From assembly GCF_006716065.1 (NCBI RefSeq), contig NZ_VFOL01000001.1, forward strand, positions 3,906,001 through 3,970,000: a stretch of DNA of 64,000 bases, given 5' to 3'. The notes beneath the pieces were generated by a model. It was not told the DNA's origin. It searched no databases and saw only the letters and a program-made list of their open reading frames with translations. Source of the DNA: Salinispora arenicola. Its GTDB lineage: Bacteria > Actinomycetota > Actinomycetes > Mycobacteriales > Micromonosporaceae. Every line of letters begins with the position of its first letter. Position 1 is the first letter of the stretch. The position numbers and the translations under genes were made by a program. Positions 8,201-15,653 of the stretch are shown piece after piece.

Positions 8201-9311
8201 GCTGTGCGAGCGGTTCGGCATCGAGTACCCGTTCGTCGGCTTCAGCCCATCCGAGCACGTGGTCGCCGCGATCAGCCGGGCCGGTGGTCTGGGCGTGCTG
8301 GGCTGCGTGCGGTTCAATGACCCGGACGAACTCGACGCGGTACTCACCTGGCTCGACGACCGGACCGAGGGACGGCCGTACGGGGTGGACGTGGTGATGC
8401 CCAGCAGCGTGCCGGTCGAGGGCGCTCCCGCTGATCTCGACCGGCTGATCCCGGCCGGGCACCGTGACTTCGTCGAGCGGACCCTGCTGCGCCTCGGAGT
8501 GCCGCCGCTTGGTGTCGACAATTCCCAGCGGGCCGGGGTGCTCGGCTGGCTGCACTCCGTGGCCCGTTCGCACGTCGAGGTGGCGTTGACCCACCCGGTT
8601 CGACTGGTCGCCAACGCCCTCGGCCCGCCGCCACCCGACGTGATCGCCCAGGCGCACGAGCGGGGCGTGGTGGTGGCCGCGTTGGCCGGCCGGGCCGACC
8701 ATGCCCGAGGCCACGTGGCGAGCGGGGTCGACCTGGTGGTGGCGCAGGGCTACGAGGCCGGCGGCCACACGGGTGAGATCGCCAGCATGGTGCTGGTGCC
8801 GGAAGTGGTCGACGCGGTGGGTGCGCAGGTGCCGGTGCTCGCCGCGGGCGGCATCGGTAGCGGCCGGCAGATCGCGGCGGCGCTCGCGCTCGGCGCGTGC
8901 GGTGTGTGGATGGGGTCGGTCTGGCTCGGCACTGCCGAATACCAGAGCAGCGCCGCGTTACGCGAGGCCCTGCTGCGGGCCGGGTCAGCGGACACGGTAC
9001 GTAGCCGCGTCTATACCGGTAAGCCGGCCAGACTGCTACGAAATCGGTGGACCGACGCCTGGAGCGAGGAGGCTGCGCCCCGGCCGCTGCCGATGCCACT
9101 GCAGAATCTGCTGGTGGCCGAGGCACACACCCGGCTCATGGCTTCCGACGATCCGACTGTCGTCCCGATGCCGGTCGGGCAGATCGTGGGTCGGATGAAC
9201 GAGGTGCGTCCGGTCGCGGATGTCCTCGCGGACCTGGCTGCCGAGGCGGACGAGACGTTGGCCCGGCTTGGGACGCTGTCCTGGCGGCGGCTGCCCCCGG
9301 GAAGCGGATGA
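8190..9311 (+). CDS. Nitronate monooxygenase/2-nitropropane dioxygenase-family flavoprotein
   Basis: 373 residues starting at the ATG at 8190, inside the end of fadD19. TIM-barrel FMN protein: GGLGVLGC near residue 30, QGYEAGGHTGE (phosphate and active-site His region) and VLAAGGIGSGRQIAAALALGA are family hallmarks. It is a paralogue of IpdC (42289) but diverges strongly at the N-terminus (GIEYPFVGFSPSEHVV), so it should not be called ipdC. Translational coupling to fadD19 suggests an enoyl-CoA-type flavin reaction on sterol acyl-CoAs; this is inference. True nitronate oxidation is possible but unlikely here. Confidence 0.8.
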   Translation: MRTELCERFGIEYPFVGFSPSEHVVAAISRAGGLGVLGCVRFNDPDELDAVLTWLDDRTEGRPYGVDVVMPSSVPVEGAPADLDRLIPAGHRDFVERTLLRLGVPPLGVDNSQRAGVLGWLHSVARSHVEVALTHPVRLVANALGPPPPDVIAQAHERGVVVAALAGRADHARGHVASGVDLVVAQGYEAGGHTGEIASMVLVPEVVDAVGAQVPVLAAGGIGSGRQIAAALALGACGVWMGSVWLGTAEYQSSAALREALLRAGSADTVRSRVYTGKPARLLRNRWTDAWSEEAAPRPLPMPLQNLLVAEAHTRLMASDDPTVVPMPVGQIVGRMNEVRPVADVLADLAAEADETLARLGTLSWRRLPPGSG

Positions 9312-9393
9312 GCCCGGCCACGGTGGTGATCTCGGTGGGGATGACGAAGGCGCCGAGCCGTTCCCGTCCCGGTAGGCCGTATTGACTGAAAAT

Positions 9394-9407
9394 TAGAACA
9401 CGTTCTA
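9394..9407. promoter_or_regulatory. KstR operator (9418 operon)
   Basis: TAGAACACGTTCTA, a full match and almost perfect palindrome. TACCAT (9406-9411) shares its last two bases and lies 6 bp before the GTG of the next gene. Confidence 0.9.
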
Positions 9408-9417
9408 CCATTGGATC

Positions 9418-10575
9418 GTGCTCACTCAGTCGTTTGTCAACGCCATTGCGGAAGCCGAGCGTGTCATCGTCGGGGCCGCCCACGTCCGCGGCGAACAGGA
9501 TCTGGTCGAGGGCTACGACTACCTGGCCGGCGGTGTCCGAGCCTCGATCCAGATGGCCTGGGCCTACGACCGCGACCACCCCTATTTCGTGCGCTCGACG
9601 GGGCCGTACACGAAGATGGGCCTCGACAACCCGGACACTCTCTACTTCCACGCCTGGCTCCGCGACGACGCGGAGTACGTGGTGACCGGCCGCCGTGGCA
9701 GCACCGCCGACCTGAGCTTCCAGATCCTCGACGGCTCCTACTCCCCGGTCAACGTGCCGGACAGTCTCACCGCGTTCGACGACCGGGAGATCGAAGTCGG
9801 CGCGGACGGCGCCTTCGAGATCCGGTTCGGGCCAGGGCTCTCCGGCCGCAACGCGTTTCCACTCGCTCCCGGCTCAGCCATGCTCGTGGTCCGCGAAGTG
9901 TTCAGCGACTGGGCGGCCGAGCGGCCCGGCATGCTGCGCATTCACCGTGCCGATACCCTGGGCGCAGCTCCACCGCCACTGACCGAGACGACCCTGGCCA
10001 AGCGATACACCGTTGCCGGGAAGATCCTCACCGGCCGAATTCGCACGTTCCTCGCGTTCGCCGAACGGTTCTACCTGAACCTGCCGGTGAACACGCTGAC
10101 ACCGCCCCGACTCACGCCGGGCGGGCTGGCCACCCAGTACTCCTCGGTGGGTCACTACCAGCTCACGGACGGCCAGGCCATGGTGGTCACCGTGCCGGCC
10201 TCGGACGCGCCGTACCAGGGCATCCAGTTGGGCAGCATGTGGTACGTCTCGTTGGACTACAGCAATCACCAGACGAGCCTCACGGTGCCCCAGGCGCGGG
10301 TCGACCCGGACGGGATGATCCGTTACGTGATCAGCGAACGCGACCCGGGCGTGGCGAACTGGCTGGAGTGCACCGGTCACGACCGCGGCTACGTGCAGCT
10401 GCGCTGGCAGCGGCTGTCCCGTGAGTTGACCGCTGCGGACGGGCCGCGGGTGGACGTGGTCGAGGTGGACGACCTGCCGAAGCAGGTGCCCTACCATGAG
10501 CCGATCGGGCCGACGGCCTGGCGGGAACGCATCGCCGCCCGACAGGCCGCGACCGCGGCCCGGATGCTGGGCTGA
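9418..10575 (+). CDS. Rv3531c-like protein of unknown function in the KstR regulon
   Basis: 385 residues, soluble, no signal peptide. It reads like a DUF1214-type protein (paired beta-rich domains; LDNPDTLYFHAWLR, GMWYVSLDYSNHQTSL-like segments). Gene order with the SDR and sulfotransferase-like gene downstream equals Rv3531c-Rv3530c-Rv3529c, a sterol-responsive operon in M. tuberculosis without assigned function. The GTG at 9418 has only a weak GGA upstream, and TAnnnT lies at the leaderless distance. Downstream gene starts 3 bp after the stop. Confidence 0.72.
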   Translation: MLTQSFVNAIAEAERVIVGAAHVRGEQDLVEGYDYLAGGVRASIQMAWAYDRDHPYFVRSTGPYTKMGLDNPDTLYFHAWLRDDAEYVVTGRRGSTADLSFQILDGSYSPVNVPDSLTAFDDREIEVGADGAFEIRFGPGLSGRNAFPLAPGSAMLVVREVFSDWAAERPGMLRIHRADTLGAAPPPLTETTLAKRYTVAGKILTGRIRTFLAFAERFYLNLPVNTLTPPRLTPGGLATQYSSVGHYQLTDGQAMVVTVPASDAPYQGIQLGSMWYVSLDYSNHQTSLTVPQARVDPDGMIRYVISERDPGVANWLECTGHDRGYVQLRWQRLSRELTAADGPRVDVVEVDDLPKQVPYHEPIGPTAWRERIAARQAATAARMLG

Positions 10576-10578
10576 GCC

Positions 10579-11355
10579 GTGCTGCTCGCGGCGAAGGTCG
10601 TCGTCGTGGCCGGGGTCGGTCCCGGACTGGGCCAGGCCATCGCGGTGCGGGCCGCACAGGCCGGCGCCGACGTGGTGCTCGCTGCCCGGACCGGGTCGTT
10701 CCTGACCGAGGTGGCCGGGAAGGTGACCGCGGTGGGTCAACGGGCCCTGGCGGTGCCCACCGACCTCACCGACGGGGAGTCGAGCGCGGCGCTCGTGCGG
10801 GCTGCGCTCGCCGAGTTCGGCCGCGTCGACGCGCTGGTGAGCAACGCGTTCGAGATGCCGCCGATGCGCGGGCTGCAGACTGTCGAGCTGGCCGACCTGC
10901 GGTCGAGCTTCGAGGTCAACGTGCTCGCGGCGCTGCGGATGACCCGGCTGCTGACGCCCGCGTTAGTGGAGACCGGCGGTTCGGTGGTGATGGTGAACTC
11001 GGCGGTGCTTCGCCACTCGCGGCGACCGTTCGGGCCGTACAAACTGGCCAAGGCCGGGCTGCTCGCGGTCGCGCAGAATCTGGCCAGCGAACTCGGGCCG
11101 AAGGGCGTCCGGGTCAACTCCGTGGCACCCGGCTGGATCTGGGCGGACAGCCTACGTCTGTGGTTCGACTACCAGGCGAGCCAGCGCGGTGTGTCGGTAC
11201 AGCAGATCTACGACGAGGTCGCCGCGACGACCGACCTGCGCCGGCTGCCCGTGCCGGACGAGGTCGCCGGCGCCGTGCTGTTCCTCGTCTCCGGCCTGGC
11301 GCGTGGCATCACGGGCCAGTGCCTCGACGTCAACTGCGGCGAGTTCCACCACTGA
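10579..11355 (+). CDS. Short-chain dehydrogenase/reductase (Rv3530c-like)
   Basis: 258 residues. Rossmann glycine motif GVGPGLGQAIA (N-terminal), a mid-protein MVNSAV segment in place of the usual catalytic Ser region, YKLAK as the catalytic Y-x3-K, and a C-terminal GITGQCLDVNCGEFHH that matches Rv3530c (TGQTLDVNCGEY). It is an NAD(P)-dependent oxidoreductase of unknown substrate, probably a hydroxy/keto steroid or its CoA ester. It starts with GTG 3 bp after the preceding stop and is followed 14 bp later by the sulfotransferase-like gene, so the three form one operon from the 9394 operator. Confidence 0.82.
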   Translation: MLLAAKVVVVAGVGPGLGQAIAVRAAQAGADVVLAARTGSFLTEVAGKVTAVGQRALAVPTDLTDGESSAALVRAALAEFGRVDALVSNAFEMPPMRGLQTVELADLRSSFEVNVLAALRMTRLLTPALVETGGSVVMVNSAVLRHSRRPFGPYKLAKAGLLAVAQNLASELGPKGVRVNSVAPGWIWADSLRLWFDYQASQRGVSVQQIYDEVAATTDLRRLPVPDEVAGAVLFLVSGLARGITGQCLDVNCGEFHH

Positions 11356-11369
11356 GCCCAGGAGCGAGC

Positions 11370-12494
11370 ATGCGCAGCACACGCACGGACGTCGGCACGG
11401 TCGACGACCTGCACGCCTCGGCGACCCGGCTCACCGGACTCGACGACTTCGGCGACGACGACTATCGCGAGGGGATGGGTGAGTTGCTTTCCGCGTACCG
11501 GAACGAGGCGGCCCTCACGCCCACCGGTAGCAAGGTTTCCCGCGCGCTGCTGCGCGCGGCGCTGGTGTCCCGGCTGCTCAGCGAGGCTGCCTGGCGACGG
11601 TTTCCGGAGTACGTCGAGGTTCCGGTACCCCGACCGGTCTTCGTGACCGGCCTGCCCCGTACCGGAACCACCGCCCTGCACCGGCTCCTCACCGCGGATC
11701 CCGCGCACCAGGGGCTCGAACTGTGGCTCACCGAGGCCCCCCAACCCCGGCCACCGCGCTCCACCTGGGAGTCGAACCCCGGCTACGCCACACTGCAGGC
11801 CGGTTACGCGCAGCACCACGCGACCAACCCGAGCTTCGTGGAGGCGCACCACACCGCGGCCGACCAGGTCGAGGAGTGCTGGCGGCTGCTGCGCCAGTCG
11901 ATGATGTCCGTGTCCTTCGAGTGCCTGGCGCACGTGCCGAGCTATTCGCGGTGGCTCAGCGCGCAGGACTGGACCGGTGCCTACCGGCGGCACCGGCGTA
12001 ACCTCCAGCTCATCGGCCTGCACGACCAGGATCGCCGCTGGGTGTTGAAGAATCCCAGCCACCTGTTCGCGCTCGACGCGCTGCTCGCCGTCTACCCGGA
12101 CGCCGTGGTCATCCAGACGCACCGCGCGCCGCAGGACGTGATCGCCTCGGTGTGCAGCCTCAACGCGCAGGCGTGCGCGGGCTGGTCGGAGTTGTTCCAC
12201 GGCGAGGTGCTCGGTGCGGCGCAGTCGCGGCTCTGGTCACGTGGGCTCCGCAGATTCATGGCCGACCGCGAACGACACGACCCGGCACGCTTCGTCGACG
12301 TCGACTACGACGACTTCGTGGCCGACCCGATCAGGGTGGTCGAGATGATCTACGAACGGCTGGGAACCCGGTTGACCACTGTCGCGCGATCCGCGATGAC
12401 CGCGTGGTACCGGCAGCGACAACGCCCCGCGCACCACTATCGTCTCGCCGACTTCGGATTGACCGCGGCCGAGGTGGACGCCGCCTTCGCCTAG
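11370..12494 (+). CDS. Sulfotransferase-fold protein (Rv3529c-like)
   Basis: 374 residues from the ATG at 11370 (AGGAG upstream); the frame is open further upstream but overlaps the SDR. FVTGLPRTGTTALHRLL is the PAPS 5'-phosphosulfate-binding loop and WVLKNPSHLFALDALL / IQTHRAPQDVIASV is the 3'-phosphate motif region of the Sulfotransfer_3-like family. If active it would transfer sulfate from PAPS to an alcohol, for example a sterol hydroxyl; no sulfation step is known in the pathway. Its last 4 bp overlap the end of the convergent F420-type oxidoreductase gene. Confidence 0.75.
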   Translation: MRSTRTDVGTVDDLHASATRLTGLDDFGDDDYREGMGELLSAYRNEAALTPTGSKVSRALLRAALVSRLLSEAAWRRFPEYVEVPVPRPVFVTGLPRTGTTALHRLLTADPAHQGLELWLTEAPQPRPPRSTWESNPGYATLQAGYAQHHATNPSFVEAHHTAADQVEECWRLLRQSMMSVSFECLAHVPSYSRWLSAQDWTGAYRRHRRNLQLIGLHDQDRRWVLKNPSHLFALDALLAVYPDAVVIQTHRAPQDVIASVCSLNAQACAGWSELFHGEVLGAAQSRLWSRGLRRFMADRERHDPARFVDVDYDDFVADPIRVVEMIYERLGTRLTTVARSAMTAWYRQRQRPAHHYRLADFGLTAAEVDAAFA

Positions 12495-13363
12495 GGAATC
12501 CTGCTGATCACCTCGTCGGCGAAGCGCCGGATACCGGCGAGCTTGGCCGCCAGTCCGCCGTCGAAGCCGACGCCGTAGAAGCGCCACGGCACCACGATCG
12601 CGTCGGTCACACCGGCCTCGGCCTGCTCCCGGAAGCCGTCCAGCCCGAACCGGTCGATGCACACCGCCTGGATCTCGAACGGCTGGTCGGCCCGGCCGTA
12701 CTCGACGCGCAGCCGGGTGAGTTGGTCGATTGTCGCCCGCAGGTCGTCGAAGCGCATCATGGCCGAGGACCAGCCGTCACCCAGCCGGGCCGCCCGGCGC
12801 AACGCCGCGCTGCTGTGACCACCCACGTAGATCGGCACCTGCTCGGTGGGTGCCGGGCTCATCTGCAGGCGACCGAACTCGAAGTGCGCGCCGTGGTGCT
12901 CCACCATGCCACCGGCCAGGATCAGTCGCAGCACCTCGATCGCCTCGTCGCCGCGGGCCCCTCGGGCGGTGAACGGCGAGCCGCACCACAGCGACTCCTC
13001 CGGCGACCAGCCCAGTCCGACACCAAGTCCGAACCGGTTGCCGGTCAGGTTCGCCACCGACCCGACCTGGCGGGCCAACAGCACCGGGTTACGGGGTCCG
13101 AGCTTGAGTACCTGGGTGTAGAACCGGATCCGGGTGGTGGCCGAGCCCAGCGCGGCGGCGGTCACCAGCGGGTCGGCCCAAGGCGTGTCGACCGTCCAGA
13201 ACCGGCGACCGTCTGGAGTGTACGGATACTGTGCGCTGATCTCCTCGGAGTAGAACAGCGAGTCGGGCAGGGCGATGGCCGAGAAGCCGCACTCCTCGGC
13301 GGCCTGCGCCAAGTCGATGAGTTGGTCGAGTGGGCTGAGCGCGATGCCGAGGCTGAACTTCAT
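12491..13363 (-). CDS. LLM-class (F420-type) oxidoreductase, KstR-controlled
   Basis: 290 residues, luciferase-like TIM barrel: GFSAIALPDS, RIRFYTQVLKLGPRNPVLLARQVGS, GNRFGLGVGLGWSPEE and PIYVGGHSSAALRRAARLGDGW are typical of F420-dependent actinobacterial members. The substrate is unknown; being under a KstR operator suggests a steroid hydride transfer. Start ATG 13363 is chosen over TTG 13369. There is no Shine-Dalgarno; TACTGT ends 6 bp before the ATG and overlaps the operator, so a leaderless transcript is likely. It resembles but is distinct from the Rv3520c-like gene at 50784. Confidence 0.8.
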   Translation of the reverse strand: MKFSLGIALSPLDQLIDLAQAAEECGFSAIALPDSLFYSEEISAQYPYTPDGRRFWTVDTPWADPLVTAAALGSATTRIRFYTQVLKLGPRNPVLLARQVGSVANLTGNRFGLGVGLGWSPEESLWCGSPFTARGARGDEAIEVLRLILAGGMVEHHGAHFEFGRLQMSPAPTEQVPIYVGGHSSAALRRAARLGDGWSSAMMRFDDLRATIDQLTRLRVEYGRADQPFEIQAVCIDRFGLDGFREQAEAGVTDAIVVPWRFYGVGFDGGLAAKLAGIRRFADEVISRIP

Positions 13364-13371
13364 TCGCAAAC

Positions 13372-13385
13372 AGTAACGTGTTCTA
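13372..13385. promoter_or_regulatory. KstR operator (LLM gene / SDR)
   Basis: AGTAACGTGTTCTA, one mismatch to TnnAACnnGTTnnA. TAnnnT hexamers flank both ends: TAGCAT at 13384-13389 on the plus strand and TACTGT on the minus strand, so it can serve both divergent genes. Confidence 0.82.
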
Positions 13386-13470
13386 GCATATGCGGAAAGG
13401 TTTCAGCCGGTCGTCGTCGCGTCCCCTCCAGGCCCGACCGGCGAATATGAAATGGGCTACCATCGATCTT

Positions 13471-14214
13471 ATGGACCCTCTCGACTTCACCGACCGGGTT
13501 GTGGTCGTCACCGGTGGGACGCGGGGGATCGGTGCCGCGATCGCCTCGGCGTTCCTCGCGGTGGGCGCCCGAGTGCTGGTCTGTGGTCGGAATCAGCCGT
13601 CCATCGTGGTGCCCGACTTCGTCCAGGCCGACGTTCGTGAACCCACCCAGGCCGCCGCGCTGGTGGCGGCGGCGACCGAGCGGTTCGGCCGTATCGACGT
13701 GCTGGTGAACAATGCGGGCGGCGCGCCGTCGACGGTAGCCGCGACCGCCTCGCCCCGGCTGCATGCCAAGATCATCGAGTTGAACCTCGTCGCTCCGTTG
13801 CACGTCGCGCAGGCCGCCAACACCGTCATGCAACAGCAGACCGGTGGTGGAGTCATCATCATGGTGGGCAGTGTCAGCGGCACCCGCCCGTCGCCCGGCT
13901 CCGCCGCGTACGGCGCGGCCAAGGCCGGCCTGCACCACCTGGCGACGAGTCTGGCCGCTGAGTGGGCGCCGGCGGTACGCGTGAACAGCGTCGTCCCCGG
14001 TCCGGTCGCCGGCGACGCGGACCTTCGGCTGGATCCCGCCGCCGTGGCGCGCGCTGTTCCACTGGGGCGGCCCGCGACGCCGGCCGAGGTCGCCGGAGTC
14101 TGCCTGCTGCTGGCCTCCCCAATGGCCTCCTATGTGACCGGGGCGGCGGTGGCAGTGCACGGCGGTGGTGAGTGGCCGGGTTATCTGGCGGATCTGCGTG
14201 GTGACGTGCGATAG
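13471..14214 (+). CDS. Short-chain dehydrogenase/reductase
   Basis: 247 residues from the ATG at 13471 (MDPLDFTDRVVVVTGG); upstream in-frame ATGs at 13390 and 13447 would add a low-complexity extension and are less likely, though no start has a good ribosome site. TGGTRGIG cofactor loop, NNAGG, Ser in GSVSGTRPSPGS, and YGAAK as the catalytic Y-x3-K. It belongs to the FabG-like group and could act as 3-hydroxyacyl-CoA or hydroxysteroid dehydrogenase. KstR control from 13372 is likely; the leader would be about 75 bp. Confidence 0.78.
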   Translation: MDPLDFTDRVVVVTGGTRGIGAAIASAFLAVGARVLVCGRNQPSIVVPDFVQADVREPTQAAALVAAATERFGRIDVLVNNAGGAPSTVAATASPRLHAKIIELNLVAPLHVAQAANTVMQQQTGGGVIIMVGSVSGTRPSPGSAAYGAAKAGLHHLATSLAAEWAPAVRVNSVVPGPVAGDADLRLDPAAVARAVPLGRPATPAEVAGVCLLLASPMASYVTGAAVAVHGGGEWPGYLADLRGDVR

Positions 14215-14235
14215 CCCAGACACCGGCAGAGCAGG

Positions 14236-14715
14236 TCAGTTCACCAGTCTGCGGTGGTCCCAGCTGACCACCCGTCGCGTCTCGACCAGGTAGGCCACCC
14301 GCTTGGTTGCTGCCTGCGCGACGTATCCGTCGAGCACCGCGGCGACCTCGCCCGGCGGCAGGTCGCTCGCCACGGGACTGGGCATCCGCGCGGCGATCAG
14401 GCGGCCGATCGCGACCACCCCGGTCAGGTCGTCGATCCGGGTGACCTCTCCGGTCACCTGCACGCCGCGCAGCTCGAAGTAGCCGTCGCCCTCCTCGACC
14501 AGGCAGGTCACCCGCGGGTCACGGGCCAGGTTCCGGGCCTTCTGCGACGCACGGTAGGTCCAGAAGGCGATGCGTCCGTCGTGTATCGCGTAGAACATGC
14601 TGACCAGATGCGGCGTACCGTCCCGGTTGACGGTCGCGAGCTGGAGCTTCCGGCCGTGGGCCAGGTGCGCTGCCACGTCCTCGGCTGGCATCGCCACGTC
14701 GCCGCGTTGGCTCAC
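14236..14715 (-). CDS. PPOX/F420-type flavin split-barrel protein
   Basis: 159 residues, split beta-barrel: KLQLATVNRDGTPHLVSMFYA, FWTYRASQKARNLARDPRVTCLVEEG and YFELRGVQVTGEVTRI. This is the FDOR family, members of which use F420, FMN or heme; the actual cofactor cannot be told. The start is the GTG at 14715, overlapping the stop of a 22-codon ORF by 4 bp; an ATG at 14691 is an alternative. It is co-transcribed with the SDR at 14780 from the KstR2-type site. It may reduce a quinone-like or enone intermediate, but that is inference. Confidence 0.78.
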   Translation of the reverse strand: MSQRGDVAMPAEDVAAHLAHGRKLQLATVNRDGTPHLVSMFYAIHDGRIAFWTYRASQKARNLARDPRVTCLVEEGDGYFELRGVQVTGEVTRIDDLTGVVAIGRLIAARMPSPVASDLPPGEVAAVLDGYVAQAATKRVAYLVETRRVVSWDHRRLVN

Positions 14716-14780
14716 GAGGCTCCGCCTTCCGCAGGGATCCCCTGGTCGGCCACGGTTGTTCCGCGATCCGGGAAGGCCAT
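14712..14780 (-). CDS. 22-residue bridging mini-ORF
   Basis: An ATG at 14780 shares one base with the SDR stop (TGATG) and its TGA overlaps the GTG of the PPOX gene (GTGA). The encoded 22 residues begin MAFPDRGTT. It may merely carry ribosomes from one gene to the next; nothing shows the peptide is functional. Confidence 0.25.
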   Translation of the reverse strand: MAFPDRGTTVADQGIPAEGGAS

Positions 14781-15538
14781 CAGTACCCCGGCCCGGAGAG
14801 CAGCCCGCCGTCGGCCACGAACTCGGCGCCCGTGGTGTACGACGACTCGTCCGAGGCGAGGAACGCGACCAGCCGGGAGACCTCCACCGGCTCGGCGAAC
14901 CGGGCGATCGGCAGCGACCTGAGGAGTGCGCCCGGGTCGACGATGGGCATGGTCTCGGCCGCGGTCCGCGCCATCGAGGTCATCACGCCGCCAGGATGAA
15001 CCGAGTTGACCCGGACGCCGGCCGACCCGAGCTCCTGCGCCGCCGACTTGGTGATGCCGCGAATGCCGAACTTGCTGGCACTGTAGGCCGAGAGGCCGGC
15101 CGCGCCGACGAATCCCTCGATGGAGGACACGTTGACGATGGATCCGCCACCGGCCGTTGTCATCGTCGGCACCACGGTGTGTATCCCGAGCCAACAGCCG
15201 GTCAGGTTGACGTCGACAACATGCCGGAACTCGGCTGGATCCATCGTGGCGATCGGCGCGTGCTGGAAGACGCCGGCATTGTTGACCAGCACGTCGAGCC
15301 GGTCGAACGCCGCCAGGGTGGCGGCCACGGCGCCGGCCCACTCGTCTTCGCTGGTGACATCGTGGTGCACGTAGCGGCAACGATCCCCCAGGCGGTCGGC
15401 CACAGCCGTGCCCCGGTCGTCGAGGATGTCGCCGATGACGACCCGGGCGCCCTCGGCGACGAAGTGCCGGGCATGTGACTTGCCCATGCCGCGCGCGCCG
15501 CCGGTGATGAGAGCCACCTTGCCGTCCAGCCGCCCCAT
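14780..15538 (-). CDS. Short-chain dehydrogenase (3alpha,20beta-hydroxysteroid-dehydrogenase-like)
   Basis: 252 residues with TGGARGMGKSHA cofactor loop, NNAGVFQ, SSIEGF and YSASK catalytic residues, and a C-terminal LASDESSYTTGAEFVADGG. The pattern is that of FabG3/Rv2002 and Streptomyces 20beta-HSD. Start ATG at 15538 has AGGAGG 7 bp upstream. A perfect KstR2 core lies 10 bp before the start, so it is probably induced with the ring C/D genes. The role may be reversible oxidation of a hydroxyl on the steroid or hydrindane skeleton. Confidence 0.85.
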   Translation of the reverse strand: MGRLDGKVALITGGARGMGKSHARHFVAEGARVVIGDILDDRGTAVADRLGDRCRYVHHDVTSEDEWAGAVAATLAAFDRLDVLVNNAGVFQHAPIATMDPAEFRHVVDVNLTGCWLGIHTVVPTMTTAGGGSIVNVSSIEGFVGAAGLSAYSASKFGIRGITKSAAQELGSAGVRVNSVHPGGVMTSMARTAAETMPIVDPGALLRSLPIARFAEPVEVSRLVAFLASDESSYTTGAEFVADGGLLSGPGY

Positions 15539-15548
15539 CGCACCTCCT

Positions 15549-15562
15549 GCCAAGCGCTTGCT
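15549..15562. promoter_or_regulatory. KstR2 operator (SDR-PPOX operon)
   Basis: GCCAAGCGCTTGCT has the intact core CAAG-CG-CTTG of AnCAAGnnCTTGnT and is followed by a further TGG, giving the CTTGCTTGG string shared by the other KstR2-like sites here. TACGAT just upstream on the minus strand is a possible -10. Confidence 0.8.
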
Positions 15563-15653
15563 TGGTATCGTAGCATCGCACGTGCCTGGTGGCGCCATCG
15601 AAGCAGCCACGAAGGCCGTCGACGACGTCGGTGTCGATCGGCCTCAGCGACTG

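Noticed and set aside
9338..9410. In-frame extension after the NMO gene
   Set aside because: The NMO frame stops at 9311; the following open frame has no domain and runs into the KstR operator.
12152..13450. Plus-strand 432-codon open frame over the F420-type oxidoreductase
   Set aside because: No domain, Arg/Gly/Pro-rich translation; the minus strand carries the LLM signatures.
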